From NCBI RefSeq assembly GCF_900114385.1, contig NZ_FOSW01000005.1, positions 118,494 to 182,493 of the forward strand: DNA of 64,000 bases, read 5' to 3'. Source of the DNA: Geodermatophilus ruber (lineage in GTDB: Bacteria; Actinomycetota; Actinomycetes; Mycobacteriales; Geodermatophilaceae). The translations under genes were made by a program, and so were the position numbers. Below the pieces are notes generated by a model. That model saw nothing but the letters and a program-made list of their open reading frames with translations. It had not been told where the DNA came from and searched no databases. This document shows, piece after piece, positions 42,225 through 50,813 of this stretch (its first letter is position 1; each line of letters opens with the position of its first letter).

Positions 42225-43199
42225 GTGACCAGCGTGGTGAGCCGAGAGCTGGACCCTCGGCTGCTCGAGCACCGGCGGGAGCTGACCGGCTACTGCTACC
42301 GCATGCTGGGGTCGTCCTTCGACGCCGACGACGCGGTGCAGGAGACGATGGTGCGCGCCTGGCGGGGGCTGGCCGACTTCGAGGGCCGCTCGGCGCTGCG
42401 CTCGTGGCTGTACCGGATCGCGACCAACGTCTGCCTCGACCAGCTGTCGGGCCGCAAGCGCCGCGCGCTGCCGATGGACCTCTCCGGATCGCCCTGGCAA
42501 CCGGTCGAGGCGTCGCTGGCGGCGCAGCGGCCGGCCACCGCGTGGGTGGAGCCGGTGCTCGACCGCCAGGTCGTCCCTGAGGACGGCGACCCCGCGGAGC
42601 AGGCGGTGGCCCGCGAGTCGATCCGGCTGGCGTTCGTGGCCGCGCTCCAGCACCTGCCCCCGCGGCAGCGCGCCGTGCTGCTGCTGCGCGAGGTGCTGCG
42701 CTGGAAGGCCGACGAGGTGGCGCAGCTGCTCGACACCACGGTGGCCTCGGTGAACAGCGCGCTGCAGCGCGCCCGCGCCACGCTGGCCGGCGTGGGCGCC
42801 GAGATCGATCCGCGGCCGCTGGAGCCCGGCGAGGCCGACCTGCTGCGCCGCTACGTCGACGCGTTCGAGCGCTACGACATCGACGCCTTCGTCGCGCTCC
42901 TGCACGAGGACGCCACCCAGCACATGCCGCCGTTCGAGATGTGGCTGCGCGGCCCGGCCGACATCGGCGCCTGGATGCGCGGGCCCGGGGCCGGCTGCCG
43001 GGGCTCCCGGGTGGTGCCGACGCGGGCCAACGGGTCACCGGCGTTCGCGCAGTACCGGCCCCGCGCCGGGGGTGGTCACGAGCCGTGGGCTCTGCACGTG
43101 CTCGAGGTGGAGGCCGGGCGGATCGCCCACATCTCGAGCTTCCTCGACCTCGGTACGAGCCTGTTCCGCCGGCTCGGCCTGCCCGTCCAGCCGGCCTGA
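42225..43199 (+). CDS. ECF sigma factor with SnoaL-like C-terminal domain (SigG/SigX5 type)
   Basis: A 324-residue sigma factor. Region 2 is in [20 protein letters not shown] and region 4 in [20 protein letters not shown]. From about residue 200 a SnoaL-like domain follows ([45 protein letters not shown]), which regulates such sigma factors in place of an anti-sigma protein. GTG start with AGGAGG. The small MORN-like gene after it is probably co-transcribed. Confidence 0.9.
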   Translation: MTSVVSRELDPRLLEHRRELTGYCYRMLGSSFDADDAVQETMVRAWRGLADFEGRSALRSWLYRIATNVCLDQLSGRKRRALPMDLSGSPWQPVEASLAAQRPATAWVEPVLDRQVVPEDGDPAEQAVARESIRLAFVAALQHLPPRQRAVLLLREVLRWKADEVAQLLDTTVASVNSALQRARATLAGVGAEIDPRPLEPGEADLLRRYVDAFERYDIDAFVALLHEDATQHMPPFEMWLRGPADIGAWMRGPGAGCRGSRVVPTRANGSPAFAQYRPRAGGGHEPWALHVLEVEAGRIAHISSFLDLGTSLFRRLGLPVQPA

Positions 43200-43216
43200 G
43201 AGCCCGAGGAAGGTCG

Positions 43217-43444
43217 GTGCCGAACACCGACTTCTCCGAAGGCATCCACGAGGAGCTGCACCGCGACGGCTCGCTGCGCGCCCGCGGCCCCGTCGTCGAC
43301 GGAAAGCCCCACGGCTACTGGGAGTGGTTCCGCCTCGACGGCACGAAGCTGCGGTCGGGCCGGTTCGACCAGGGGCACGACGTCGGGGAGTGGACGACCT
43401 ACGACAGGTCGGGAACGCCCTACAAGGTCACCAACCGAGGGTGA
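43217..43444 (+). CDS. Small MORN-repeat-like protein
   Basis: A 75-residue protein whose repeats GSLRARGPVVDGKPHGYWEW and FRLDGTKLRSGRFDQGHDVG then EWTTYDRSG have the MORN/YwqK-type pattern of Gly and aromatic residues. Such proteins bind membranes or act as antitoxin-like partners; nothing here tells which. GTG start preceded by GAGGAAGG, 17 bp after the sigma-factor stop. Confidence 0.7.
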   Translation: MPNTDFSEGIHEELHRDGSLRARGPVVDGKPHGYWEWFRLDGTKLRSGRFDQGHDVGEWTTYDRSGTPYKVTNRG

Positions 43445-43736
43445 GGGCGCGCCGCTCGGGCCGCGTGACGTGACGGCCGTGCCCGGTCCCGGCGCACCGG
43501 CAGGCGCGCCCGCCGGCTGATCCGCGGCGAGTTCCGCCCAGCGCTCGTGCGGCTCGGCGACGAACTCCATGAGATGGCGGTGCGCTCGACGACATCGAGC
43601 CGGCCCCTACTGATGAAGGGTGAAGAGCTTCTCGTTCCGCGGGTGCATCCATGGGCCCACGGGAGATGCCTCGTGGGCCGGCGGTACCGCCGTGCGCGCC
43701 GCCGCTTCGTCCACGGCTTGTCCGTCTACGCGGACG
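43445..43736. other. Gene-free stretch upstream of the helR locus
   Basis: About 290 bp with no supported gene. Short frames here lack homology I can recognise. A minus-strand frame starting MEFVAEPHERWAELA at about 43570 looks protein-like for 15 residues and then degenerates, so it could be a further remnant. GTCCG-TCTACG-CGGAC forms a small hairpin at 43720-43735. Confidence 0.4.
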
Positions 43737-43765
43737 AAAAAAGGGAAGGGAGCCCACTCCCTTCC
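43737..43765 (-). terminator. Intrinsic terminator with U-run, reading leftward
   Basis: On the minus strand an 8-bp stem GGAAGGGA/TCCCTTCC with loop GTGGGC is followed by C and six T, the classical Rho-independent form, which is rare in this genome. No minus-strand gene ends here. It would stop antisense transcription coming from the RAE/helR side. Confidence 0.55.
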
Positions 43766-43788
43766 ACTTCCAACGTATAGCGCACCGG

Positions 43789-43807
43789 GGGGCTTGCGGC
43801 AAGACCC
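43789..43807 (+). promoter_or_regulatory. Rifamycin-associated element (RAE)-like site
   Basis: GGGGCTTGCGGCAAGACCC. From memory the actinobacterial RAE is GGGGCTTGCGGCAAGGCCC, so 18 of 19 positions agree. RAEs lie upstream of rifamycin-resistance genes (arr, rox, rph, rgt, helR) and mediate induction. Here it lies 59 bp before a glycosyltransferase stub and about 280 bp before helR. A TATAGC hexamer at 43776-43781 could be the -10 box. Confidence 0.75.
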
Positions 43808-43865
43808 GGGGCGGGCCGCAGAATCGCCGGCCGAGGCCGAAATCTGCGGAATCGGGGGTCGCGAA

Positions 43866-44084
43866 GTGCGCGTGGTGTTGCCGGCCTACGACTCGCGCGG
43901 ATGCGTCGAACCGCTGGTGGGACTCGCGGTGCGGCTGCGCGCACTCGTCTCCTCCGGCTGGGCCGACCTGGCCCTGACCGACGACCGGGCCGACTGCCTC
44001 GCCGTCGCCGAGGTCGACCAGCAGGCACTCTTCGGGCGGGTGGCCGACCCGGGCATCGGCGCGGTCAGCCGAGAAAGGCCGTGA
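43866..44084 (+). pseudogene. N-terminal stub of a GT1 glycosyltransferase, possibly a rifamycin glycosyltransferase (rgt)
   Basis: The first 28 codons read VRVVLPAYDSRGCVEPLVGL then AVRLRALV, the start of MGT/vancomycin-type glycosyltransferases (normally SRGDVEPLVGLA). After LRAL the homology stops; 45 unrelated codons follow to a TGA 1 bp before helR. A full enzyme has about 400 residues. Because rgt genes are known RAE targets, I infer that a deletion removed most of an rgt gene and placed its promoter and start in front of helR. The GDVEP aspartate is Cys here. Confidence 0.65.
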
Positions 44085-44085
44085 C

Positions 44086-46242
44086 ATGAACCCCCTGACC
44101 ACCAGCGCGTTCGACCTTCCCGACCACCTCGCCCCCAAGGCCGCCCCGATGCTGATCGCCGGCGACGAGCGGCACTTCGCGGCCATTGCGGAGAGCCTCG
44201 AGCAGTCGATCGCCGACCTGTCCGACCGTCTCGATGCCGAGCGCAGGGCGCCCGGCGGCATCGGCCAGGAGGCGCTGGACCGGGACCTGGAGATCCACCG
44301 GCTGACCGCTCGGCTGCGCACCCTGCGTCGCTTCGGTCTGGACCTGTGCCTGGGGCACATCGTCAGGGCGGACGACCCCGAGCCGGTGTACGTCGGACGG
44401 CTCGGCCTCACCGACAGCGCGGGGCGCCGGCTGCTGCTCGACTGGCGCTCTCCCACGGCCGAGCCGTTCTTCGGAGCGACCCACGCCAACCCGATGGGCC
44501 TGGCGAGCCGCCGCAGGTATCGCTGGACCCGCGGCCGGATCAGCGACTACTGGGACGAGGTGTTCACCTCGGACGGGTTCGACGGGCACGCTGCCGCGCT
44601 CGACGACCAGTCGGCCTTCATCGCGAGCCTGGGCAGCAACCGGTCGGCCCGGATGCGGGACGTGCTGGGCACGATCCAGGCCGACCAGGACGCCATCATC
44701 CGGGCGGGATCCGGCGGCCCTCTCGTCGTCGACGGCGGTCCGGGTACGGGGAAGACGGTCGTCGCCCTGCACCGCACCGCGTACCTGCTCTACGCCGACT
44801 CGCGCATCGGTCACCATCGGGGTGGGGTCCTGTTCGTCGGCCCGCACCAGCCCTACCTGGCCTACGTCGCCGACGTCCTCCCCAGCCTCGGCGAGGAGGG
44901 CGTGCAGACCTGCACCCTGCGGGACCTGGTCCCCCAGGGAGCCGCGGCAGGGATCGAGGCGGACCCGGACGTGGCCCGCCTGAAGGCGTCCGCGGACCTG
45001 GTGGCCGCGATCGAGGCGGCCGTCCGGTTCTACGAGGAGCCGCCCACCACGGGCATGACGGTCGAGACCGACACGGCCGACATCCGGCTGAGCGCCGACG
45101 ACTGGGCCGAGGCGTTCGAGGCGCCGGACCCCGGTACCCCGCACAACGAGGCCCGGGACCAGATCTGGGACGAGCTGCTCGCGATCCTGATGGACAAGTG
45201 CGACGGCGGCGAGGACGACGACCTGCTCCGGAAGTCGCTGCAGCAGAACCGCGACCTGCTGGCGACCTTCAACCGGGCGTGGCCGCTGCTCGAGGCGACG
45301 GACCTCGTCGGAGACCTGTGGTCGGTGCCGGCGTACCTGCGGAAGTGCGCACCCTGGCTCGGCGCCGACGACGTCCGGAAGCTGCAGCGCGAGCACGCCC
45401 AGGCCTGGACGGTGTCCGACCTGCCACTCCTGGACGCCGCACGGCAGCGACTCGGCGACCCCGAGACGTCCCGGCGCCGGCGCCGCCAGGAGGCCGCTGC
45501 CGCCCTCGAACGCGAGCGGATGGCCGACGTGATCGACCGGCTGATCGAGGCCGACGACTCCGAGCTGCTGCTGATGACGACCCTGCGCCACCAGGACCTC
45601 CGGGACGCCCTGGTCGACGAGGCCGCGCTGCCCACCGCAGACCCGGACCTGCTCGCCGGCCCGTTCGCGCACATCGTCGTGGACGAGGCCCAGGAGCTGA
45701 CCGACGCGGAGTGGCAGATGCTGCTGCTCCGCTGCCCGTCCCGGAGCTTCACCATCGTCGGGGACCGCGCCCAGGCCAGGCACGGGTTCACCGAGACGTG
45801 GCAGGAACGGCTCCAGCGGATCGGCCTCGACGGGATCACCCTGGCGTCCCTGACCATCAACTACCGGACGCCGGAAGAGGTCATGGCCGAAGCCGAGCCG
45901 GTCATTCGGGCCGTGCTCCCGGACGCCAACGTGCCGACCTCCATCCGCAGCAGCGGTGTCCCCGTGGTCCACGGTCCTGCGTCGGAGCTGGGCTCGATCC
46001 TCGACACCTGGCTCGTCGAGCACGCCGAGGGGGAGGGGATCGCCTGCGTCATCGGCGATCCCACGTTCCGGGCGACGTCCCGCGTCCGGTCGCTGACCCC
46101 GGAGCTTGCGAAGGGGCTCGAGTTCGACCTGGTCGTCCTCGTCGACCCCGAGGTGTTCGGCACCGGCATCGAAGGAGCGGTCGACCGCTATGTCGCGATG
46201 ACCCGAGCGACCCAGCAACTCGTCATCCTCACGAGCTCCTGA
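44086..46242 (+). CDS. helR: RNA polymerase-recycling ATPase HelR (HelD/UvrD-like), rifamycin resistance
   Basis: A 718-residue SF1-type ATPase of the HelD family that pulls RNA polymerase off DNA and displaces bound rifamycin. The N-terminal arm has paired charged helices (residues about 25-85, AGDERHFAAIAESLEQSIAD). The motor begins with LDWRSPTAEPFFGA, Walker A GGPGTGKT at 217-224, DEAQEL (motif II), VGDRAQARHG and the C-terminal VAMTRATQQLVIL. The ATG is 1 bp after the glycosyltransferase stub's stop. Control through the RAE-like site upstream is inferred. Confidence 0.9.
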   Translation: MNPLTTSAFDLPDHLAPKAAPMLIAGDERHFAAIAESLEQSIADLSDRLDAERRAPGGIGQEALDRDLEIHRLTARLRTLRRFGLDLCLGHIVRADDPEPVYVGRLGLTDSAGRRLLLDWRSPTAEPFFGATHANPMGLASRRRYRWTRGRISDYWDEVFTSDGFDGHAAALDDQSAFIASLGSNRSARMRDVLGTIQADQDAIIRAGSGGPLVVDGGPGTGKTVVALHRTAYLLYADSRIGHHRGGVLFVGPHQPYLAYVADVLPSLGEEGVQTCTLRDLVPQGAAAGIEADPDVARLKASADLVAAIEAAVRFYEEPPTTGMTVETDTADIRLSADDWAEAFEAPDPGTPHNEARDQIWDELLAILMDKCDGGEDDDLLRKSLQQNRDLLATFNRAWPLLEATDLVGDLWSVPAYLRKCAPWLGADDVRKLQREHAQAWTVSDLPLLDAARQRLGDPETSRRRRRQEAAAALERERMADVIDRLIEADDSELLLMTTLRHQDLRDALVDEAALPTADPDLLAGPFAHIVVDEAQELTDAEWQMLLLRCPSRSFTIVGDRAQARHGFTETWQERLQRIGLDGITLASLTINYRTPEEVMAEAEPVIRAVLPDANVPTSIRSSGVPVVHGPASELGSILDTWLVEHAEGEGIACVIGDPTFRATSRVRSLTPELAKGLEFDLVVLVDPEVFGTGIEGAVDRYVAMTRATQQLVILTSS

Positions 46243-46335
46243 CCGAGCGTCGCCGGACAGGGCCGTGACCAGCCGTACGGGTCTCCCCGACGTGACCTGT
46301 TCAAGGGCCGGCCGGGCGGTGTCGTCGGTCCACGC

Positions 46336-46854
46336 CTACCCGAGCAGGGACTCCAGGGCGGTCGCGGCCAGCAGACGGGCCCACCACGGCCGGCGGGTCC
46401 GTGGCACGGTGGCCGGTGCGGGAGCGCGCCGCCGGCGCCAGCCGCGCTCGGCCGGGCGCACGGCCATCAATCCGCCCCTCACGCTCACCCACCCGCCGGG
46501 GCCCATCGTGACCTTGGCCTTCGTCGCGCTCGGACGGGCGGCCAGGCGGCGGGCGATCAGCACCCCACCGACCATGACTTCCGCGGTGGTGATCACCCGG
46601 GTCCAGTCGACCGCCGGGTGCCAGCGCACACGCCCGTCCCGGACGACGAACGCGCCCATCGGGCGGCTGCCGGACATCCCGGCGTCGAACCCGGACCGCT
46701 TCGCTGCCGCACCGTCGCCCCGGGTGGCGGTGTGCGTGCGGACCGCGGTCGCGGTGATCACGCTGGCGCCGTCCCGCTCGTAGGGGGGCGCGAACGCGAC
46801 CGCCCCCTGGAATCGGTGCCCGTCCGGAGCGTCGGCAGAGCGAGCAGCATCCAC
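46336..46854 (-). CDS. GerW/YtfJ-like family protein
   Basis: A 172-residue protein. The middle resembles the GerW sporulation family: FAPPYERDGASVITATAVRT, then a Gly-rich-type linker, RPMGAFVVRDGRVRWHPAVD and TRVITTAEVMVGGVLIARRL as a hydrophobic segment. The C-terminus is basic and ends ATALESLLG. Start GTG at 46854 with GGAGG six bases upstream. Function in non-sporulating actinobacteria is unknown. Some divergence from the family core means it could be decaying. Confidence 0.55.
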   Translation of the reverse strand: MDAARSADAPDGHRFQGAVAFAPPYERDGASVITATAVRTHTATRGDGAAAKRSGFDAGMSGSRPMGAFVVRDGRVRWHPAVDWTRVITTAEVMVGGVLIARRLAARPSATKAKVTMGPGGWVSVRGGLMAVRPAERGWRRRRAPAPATVPRTRRPWWARLLAATALESLLG

Positions 46855-47009
46855 GGGTGCCTCCAGCGTCGTCCGGGGCGGTCGCGGCCAGCGTGGCACA
46901 CCCCAGGCGGGCCGCGGCACCGGTCCGCGAACTGTCAGTTGCCAGCCCGGCCAGCGGTCACTGGGCGGTCGCCGCAGCCGGCTCGTGAGGTTGCTCCGCG
47001 CCAGGCCGA

Positions 47010-47248
47010 TCACCGGAACGCCCGCGCAGCCGAGCGCGAGGACCAGCGCCGTCCACCGCGGGGCGGGGCCATCGGCAGCCACCGGCCGACCTCGCGGTCC
47101 TGCAGCTCCGGGACGACGGTGCGGACGCTGGGATGGGCGAGGTTTCCGGCAGGTCGTCGGCATGCCAGCCGGCGCGCCGGCAGCCGACCTGGACCAGCCA
47201 CGGCCACACCTCCTCCGGCGGTCGGTGGGAGCACCGGTCTGTCACCAT
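47010..47248 (-). pseudogene. Frameshifted SRPBCC-family gene remnant
   Basis: On the minus strand a frame starting at 47248 encodes HRPPEEVWPWLVQVGCRRAG, the N-terminal signature of a common actinobacterial SRPBCC protein. After WHADDLPE the homology moves to another frame, which gives NLAHPSVRTVVPELQDREVG and RWLPMAPP, the normal continuation. A third frame may carry the rest. At least one frameshift and a shortened end make it a pseudogene. It abuts the start of the TrkA-C gene head to head. Confidence 0.6.
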
Positions 47249-47254
47249 GCGGCC

Positions 47255-47740
47255 GTGGACCTCGAGGAGACCATGCTGCCGGGCGTCGGTGTCCGATACG
47301 AGATGCGCACCCGGGCGGGCCAGGTGCTGGCGATCGTCGTCCAGCGGGACGGCGGAGCCGAAGGAGCGGTCTACGACCCGCGCGACCCCGACCGGGCGCT
47401 CGGCGTCGTCCGGCTCGACCCCGAGGAGGTCGACGCCGTGGCTGAGGTCCTCGGCGCACCCCGGTTGACCCAGCGCTTCGCTGACCTCTCCCGCGAGGTG
47501 CCCGGGCTGGAGTCGGCGCGGATCCCCGTCGCGAAAGACTCACCGTTCGCGGGACGGCCCCTCGGCGACACCCGGGCCCGCACGCTCACCGGCTGCTCGA
47601 TCGTCGCCATCGTGCGCAACACCGACGTCGTGACCTCCCCCGGCCCGGCGGACCTGCTGCACGCCGATGATGTGCTCGTCGCGATCGGGTCGGCGGCCGG
47701 GCTGGAGCAGTTGGAGCGGCACCTGGCCGGGGCGGCGTAG
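47255..47740 (+). CDS. TrkA-C domain regulatory subunit of a cation:proton antiporter (KhtT-like)
   Basis: A 161-residue soluble protein. The C-terminal half is an RCK_C/TrkA-C domain: SPFAGRPLGDTRARTLTGCS, IVAIVRNTDVVTSPGPADLL, DDVLVAIGSAAGLEQLERHL. The N-terminal half (LPGVGVRYEMRTRAGQVLAI) matches KhtT-type proteins. It should bind a nucleotide or cation and gate the antiporter encoded 9 bp downstream. Confidence 0.9.
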   Translation: MDLEETMLPGVGVRYEMRTRAGQVLAIVVQRDGGAEGAVYDPRDPDRALGVVRLDPEEVDAVAEVLGAPRLTQRFADLSREVPGLESARIPVAKDSPFAGRPLGDTRARTLTGCSIVAIVRNTDVVTSPGPADLLHADDVLVAIGSAAGLEQLERHLAGAA

Positions 47741-47749
47741 GGCGCCTCC

Positions 47750-48901
47750 GTGGAGCACGTCGCGGCACTCCTGATCGAGCTGGGCGTACTGTTCCTCGGT
47801 CTGTCCCTGCTCGGCCTGCTGGCCCGGCGGATGGGCCTCTCCCCGATCCCGTTCGTGCTTCTGGCCGCGCTGGCCCTCGGGGAAGGCGGCGTGGTCCCGC
47901 TGGCCACCGCCCAGCCATTCCTCGAGGCGGCCGCGGAGATCGGCGTCGTGCTGCTGCTGCTCACCCTCGGGCTGGAGTTCTCCCCCGACGAACTCTTCGG
48001 CTCGCTGCGCCGGCACGGCCCCTCCGGGATGGTGGACCTGCTGCTCAACGCGCCACCGGGGTTCGTCGCCGGCCTGCTGTTCGGCCTCCCGTGGCAGGGC
48101 GCCCTCGCCCTGGCCGGGGTCACCTACGTCTCGTCGTCCGGCATCGTCGCGCGGTTGCTGGGTGACCTCGGGCGACTGGCCAACCGGGAGACCCCGGCGG
48201 TGCTCTCCGTGCTGGTGCTCGAGGACCTCGCGATGGCACTGTTCCTGCCACTGCTGGTGGTGGCGATCGCCGGTGGCGGCCCGGCGTCGGCGGCCGCCGG
48301 CATCGGGCTCGCCGTGGGCGCGGTCGTGCTGGTGCTGCTGGCCGCTCAGCGGCACGGCCACCGGCTCGGCCGGCTGATGGCCCACCCCGACGACGAGCAG
48401 GTGCTGCTCCGGCTGGTCGGCTTCACCCTGCTCGTGGCCGGCCTGGCCCAGGCGCTCGGCGCCTCCGCGGCGGTGGGAGCGTTCCTCGTCGGGCTGGCGC
48501 TGCCGGCGTCGTTCGCCGACCGGGCGCGCGCCATCCTCGCCCCGCTGCGCGACCTGTTCGCCGCCACGTTCTTCGTCGCCTTCGGCCTCTCCATCGACCC
48601 GGCCGCGGTGCTGCCGGTGCTGCCCGCGGTGCTGCTCCTGGCGTTGGCCACCGCTGCTACCAAGGTGGCGACCGGCTGGTACGCCGCGCGACGGGACGGG
48701 ATCGCCGTCCCCGGCCGGCTACGCGCCGGGACGGCGCTGATCGCCCGCGGTGAGTTCTCCATCGTCATCGCCGGTCTCGCCGTCGCGGCCGGAATCACGT
48801 CCCTCGGCCCGCTGGCGGCCGGGTACGTCCTCGTTCTGGCCGTAGCCGGCCCGGTGATCACCCGCTTCGCCGAGCCGCGCGCGCTCCGGGCAGCCGCGTG
48901 A
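47750..48901 (+). CDS. Cation:proton antiporter, CPA2 family (KefB/KhtU-like)
   Basis: A 383-residue membrane protein with about 12 helices, exporting K+ or Na+ in exchange for H+. CPA2 features: IPFVLLAALALGEGG, EIGVVLLLLTLGLEFSPDEL, ALAGVTYVSSSGIVARLL and a late RAGTALIARGEFSIVIAG with the conserved Arg-Gly-Glu-Phe. The KTN domain is not fused; the TrkA-C subunit just upstream supplies regulation, as in KhtTU. Confidence 0.93.
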   Translation: MEHVAALLIELGVLFLGLSLLGLLARRMGLSPIPFVLLAALALGEGGVVPLATAQPFLEAAAEIGVVLLLLTLGLEFSPDELFGSLRRHGPSGMVDLLLNAPPGFVAGLLFGLPWQGALALAGVTYVSSSGIVARLLGDLGRLANRETPAVLSVLVLEDLAMALFLPLLVVAIAGGGPASAAAGIGLAVGAVVLVLLAAQRHGHRLGRLMAHPDDEQVLLRLVGFTLLVAGLAQALGASAAVGAFLVGLALPASFADRARAILAPLRDLFAATFFVAFGLSIDPAAVLPVLPAVLLLALATAATKVATGWYAARRDGIAVPGRLRAGTALIARGEFSIVIAGLAVAAGITSLGPLAAGYVLVLAVAGPVITRFAEPRALRAAA

Positions 48902-49167
48902 CCAGGCGCCGGGAGCCGGCCCGCTCGAAGCCACACGCCTACCGGCGGCGGAACCGGCTGGTGCTCTTCGCCGACGTCGACGTCAACACCCAGGTCGAGG
49001 CCGAGCCGGCCGGGCAGAAGGTGGTCACGTCGATCATCGTGCGGGCCGCGAACCGGAAGACGGTCCAGCAGTTGAGCGGCGAGATCCGCGCCGCCGTCAC
49101 ACCCAGATCGTCCCACCACGCCCGTCGGACACCGGTCGCCGACCCGACGGAGCCGCCGGCGGGCTGA
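48898..49167 (+). pseudogene. Internal fragment of a lone 2-oxoacid dehydrogenase E2-type acyltransferase
   Basis: The frame overlaps the antiporter stop (GTGA) and contains HAYRRRNRLVLFADVDVNTQ followed by IIVRAANRKTVQQLSGEIRA, which match strands and a helix of the chloramphenicol acetyltransferase-like E2 catalytic domain in short actinobacterial proteins. The ~90 residues before and ~100 after, including the catalytic HxxxDG, are missing. The last 25 codons are antisense to the Acg gene. Most likely a remnant; a real 89-residue protein is less likely. Confidence 0.5.
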
Positions 49168-50248
49168 CCGGCCAGCCGGCGGGGACCGACCGCACGACCT
49201 GGCGCGTGTGCTCGGGCTGTCGAGCGCTGTTCTCCACGACCGTGTGGCGCGGCCGTCGCGGCGTGCGCGCCGTGGTCACGGCGCGGCCTATGCGCACCAC
49301 GAACTGGGGGTGGCCGACCTCTCCGAACGCCGACCGCAGCTGGGTGCGCAAGTGGGGCAGCTCGATGACCTGGGTCATGGGACTGGCGGCCCAACCGCGT
49401 GCCGTGACGTCGAGCAACAGGCGCTGGAGAGCCTCTCCGGACCTCAGCCAGTCGTACGGCTCGTCGTCGTGAGTGGCGAGGAGCACCAGCGTCTGCTCGA
49501 CACCGGAGCGGGTCTCCGCCGGGAGCTCCCCCGAGCCGGTGGTGTCGAAGTCTCGGAGGGGAACGGCGTCGTGCTGCAGACCATCGACATGGGGGACAGC
49601 GCTCGCGGGCACCCCCTCTCCGTCGGAGGGCAGCCGGTTGGTCCAGCGCCGGAGCTCGGCCCGGTAGGCGGCGTCGGCGTTCTGCAGACCGTCGGCCTCC
49701 TGGGTCAGGCCGGCGAGTACTCGTAGATGCTCTGCCCGCACGATCGGGACCAGCTGGGTGTCTTCGGCTGCGGCTCCGGCGGTGAGCGCCTGCAGCCGCT
49801 CGGCGGGGAGCGGGAGGTCGTCGAACCGTCGCCGGTTGGTCCGCCGCCTCGGGATGGCGGGCGCGAGGGACGTCAGCACCGGGTCCGGGGCTCCGTCGAC
49901 GGGCCGGACGACGGCCAGGAGGTCGGCGTCGTCGCGTGCGGGCAGCCGCTCGACCGCGACGGCGCGGCCGGCGGCCGCGAGCGCGACCCGGGCGTTGAAC
50001 AGCGCGGCCCCGACGCTCTGCACCAGTTCGCGGCCGGTCGGGTCCAGGATGGTGAGCTGCCGCGAGCGGTCGGCGCGGAGCTCGAGGCGGTCGCCGTGGA
50101 GCACGATCCGCCAGGGCTGGGTGTTGTGCACCGACGGCGCCAGCAGCGCGGCATCTGCGGCGTCCTCGAGGGCTCGTGCGGGCCGGTCCGACGGCTGTGG
50201 GTGGGCCCTCGGCGATGGTGGGATGTGCGGGGAGGACGGCGCGGGCAT
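49097..50248 (-). CDS. Acg-family FMN-binding nitroreductase-like protein
   Basis: A 383-residue member of the Acg group (Rv2032, Rv3131), DosR-regulon proteins of mycobacteria thought to hold FMN. Two nitroreductase half-domains: AADAALLAPSVHNTQPWRIV with RADRSRQLTILDPTGRELVQ, and later LVLLATHDDEPYDWLRSGEA, MTQVIELPHLRTQL and GHPQFVVRIGRA. The last ~45 residues after TVVEN are an extension antisense to the E2 remnant, probably a read-through beyond the ancestral stop. ATG with GGAGG seven bases upstream. Confidence 0.88.
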   Translation of the reverse strand: MPAPSSPHIPPSPRAHPQPSDRPARALEDAADAALLAPSVHNTQPWRIVLHGDRLELRADRSRQLTILDPTGRELVQSVGAALFNARVALAAAGRAVAVERLPARDDADLLAVVRPVDGAPDPVLTSLAPAIPRRRTNRRRFDDLPLPAERLQALTAGAAAEDTQLVPIVRAEHLRVLAGLTQEADGLQNADAAYRAELRRWTNRLPSDGEGVPASAVPHVDGLQHDAVPLRDFDTTGSGELPAETRSGVEQTLVLLATHDDEPYDWLRSGEALQRLLLDVTARGWAASPMTQVIELPHLRTQLRSAFGEVGHPQFVVRIGRAVTTARTPRRPRHTVVENSARQPEHTRQVVRSVPAGWPVSPPAAPSGRRPVSDGRGGTIWV

Positions 50249-50301
50249 GGTTGTTCCTCCGATCCGCGGAGCAGGCCGAGCCTCGCCGCGGGGCGGGCGG
50301 C

Positions 50302-50493
50302 TCATCTGCGACGACCCCAGCGGAAGTAGGCCAGCGGCCCGATCCAGTTGACGGCGATGATCGCGACCCAGGCGCCCTTCCGGCCGTTCACCTCGGCCGG
50401 GTGACGCCGAGCCAGGTCGGCCCATGCAGCCCCGGCCAGCGCCAGTTGGGCGCCCCCCAGCGTCAGCAGGAGGGCACGCTGGCGACCGTTCAT
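50302..50493 (-). CDS. Small PLDc_N-type membrane protein
   Basis: A 63-residue protein with two membrane segments (LLLTLGGAQLALAGAAWADL and GAWVAIIAVNWIGPLAYF) and the charged end RWGRRR. The W-[VI]-x-x-I-x-x-x-N-W-x-G-P-x-x-Y-F pattern is the PLDc_N domain. An alternative ATG at 50556 would add 21 basic residues. It lies 53 bp upstream of the Acg gene on the same strand. Confidence 0.7.
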   Translation of the reverse strand: MNGRQRALLLTLGGAQLALAGAAWADLARRHPAEVNGRKGAWVAIIAVNWIGPLAYFRWGRRR

Positions 50494-50640
50494 GTCGGCC
50501 CACCGACGTCGGCTCGCTCGGCGATGCCTGATGGCCGCCCTGCCACGTGTGGTCATGGTCGATCCCACGGTCTCGTATCCGGGACCAGCCTCCGCCCGGC
50601 GCCATCCCCGGGCGTGGGGGCGTGAGTCCTCGGCAGCCGT

Positions 50641-50652
50641 GACCTCGGTCCC
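50641..50652. promoter_or_regulatory. GACCTCGGTCCC motif, DosR-box-like, between divergent units
   Basis: The same 12-mer occurs upstream of the CBS/USP/Xfp operon at 59030-59041. It resembles the core GGGACTWWAGTCCC of the mycobacterial DosR box with C/G in place of T/A at the flanks. It lies between the PLDc_N-acg unit and the WS/DGAT gene. Confidence 0.35.
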
Positions 50653-50813
50653 TGCGGGCATCCCCGGCACGGATCGCTCTCTTCACGTCGGTGAGCTGGT
50701 CATCGACCAGCTGCTGCGCGGGTGCTGGAACCCGTGTCGGGGGTGGTGGTGGCTCGACCTCTGTGGGCGTTGGTCCCTGTCGGGTGCCTCGGCGGGCACG
50801 GCACGGTGGGCGG

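Noticed and set aside
43445..43736. Short plus-strand frames of 77 to 154 codons upstream of helR
   Set aside because: They have no ribosome-binding site or homology except the glycosyltransferase piece that starts at 43866.
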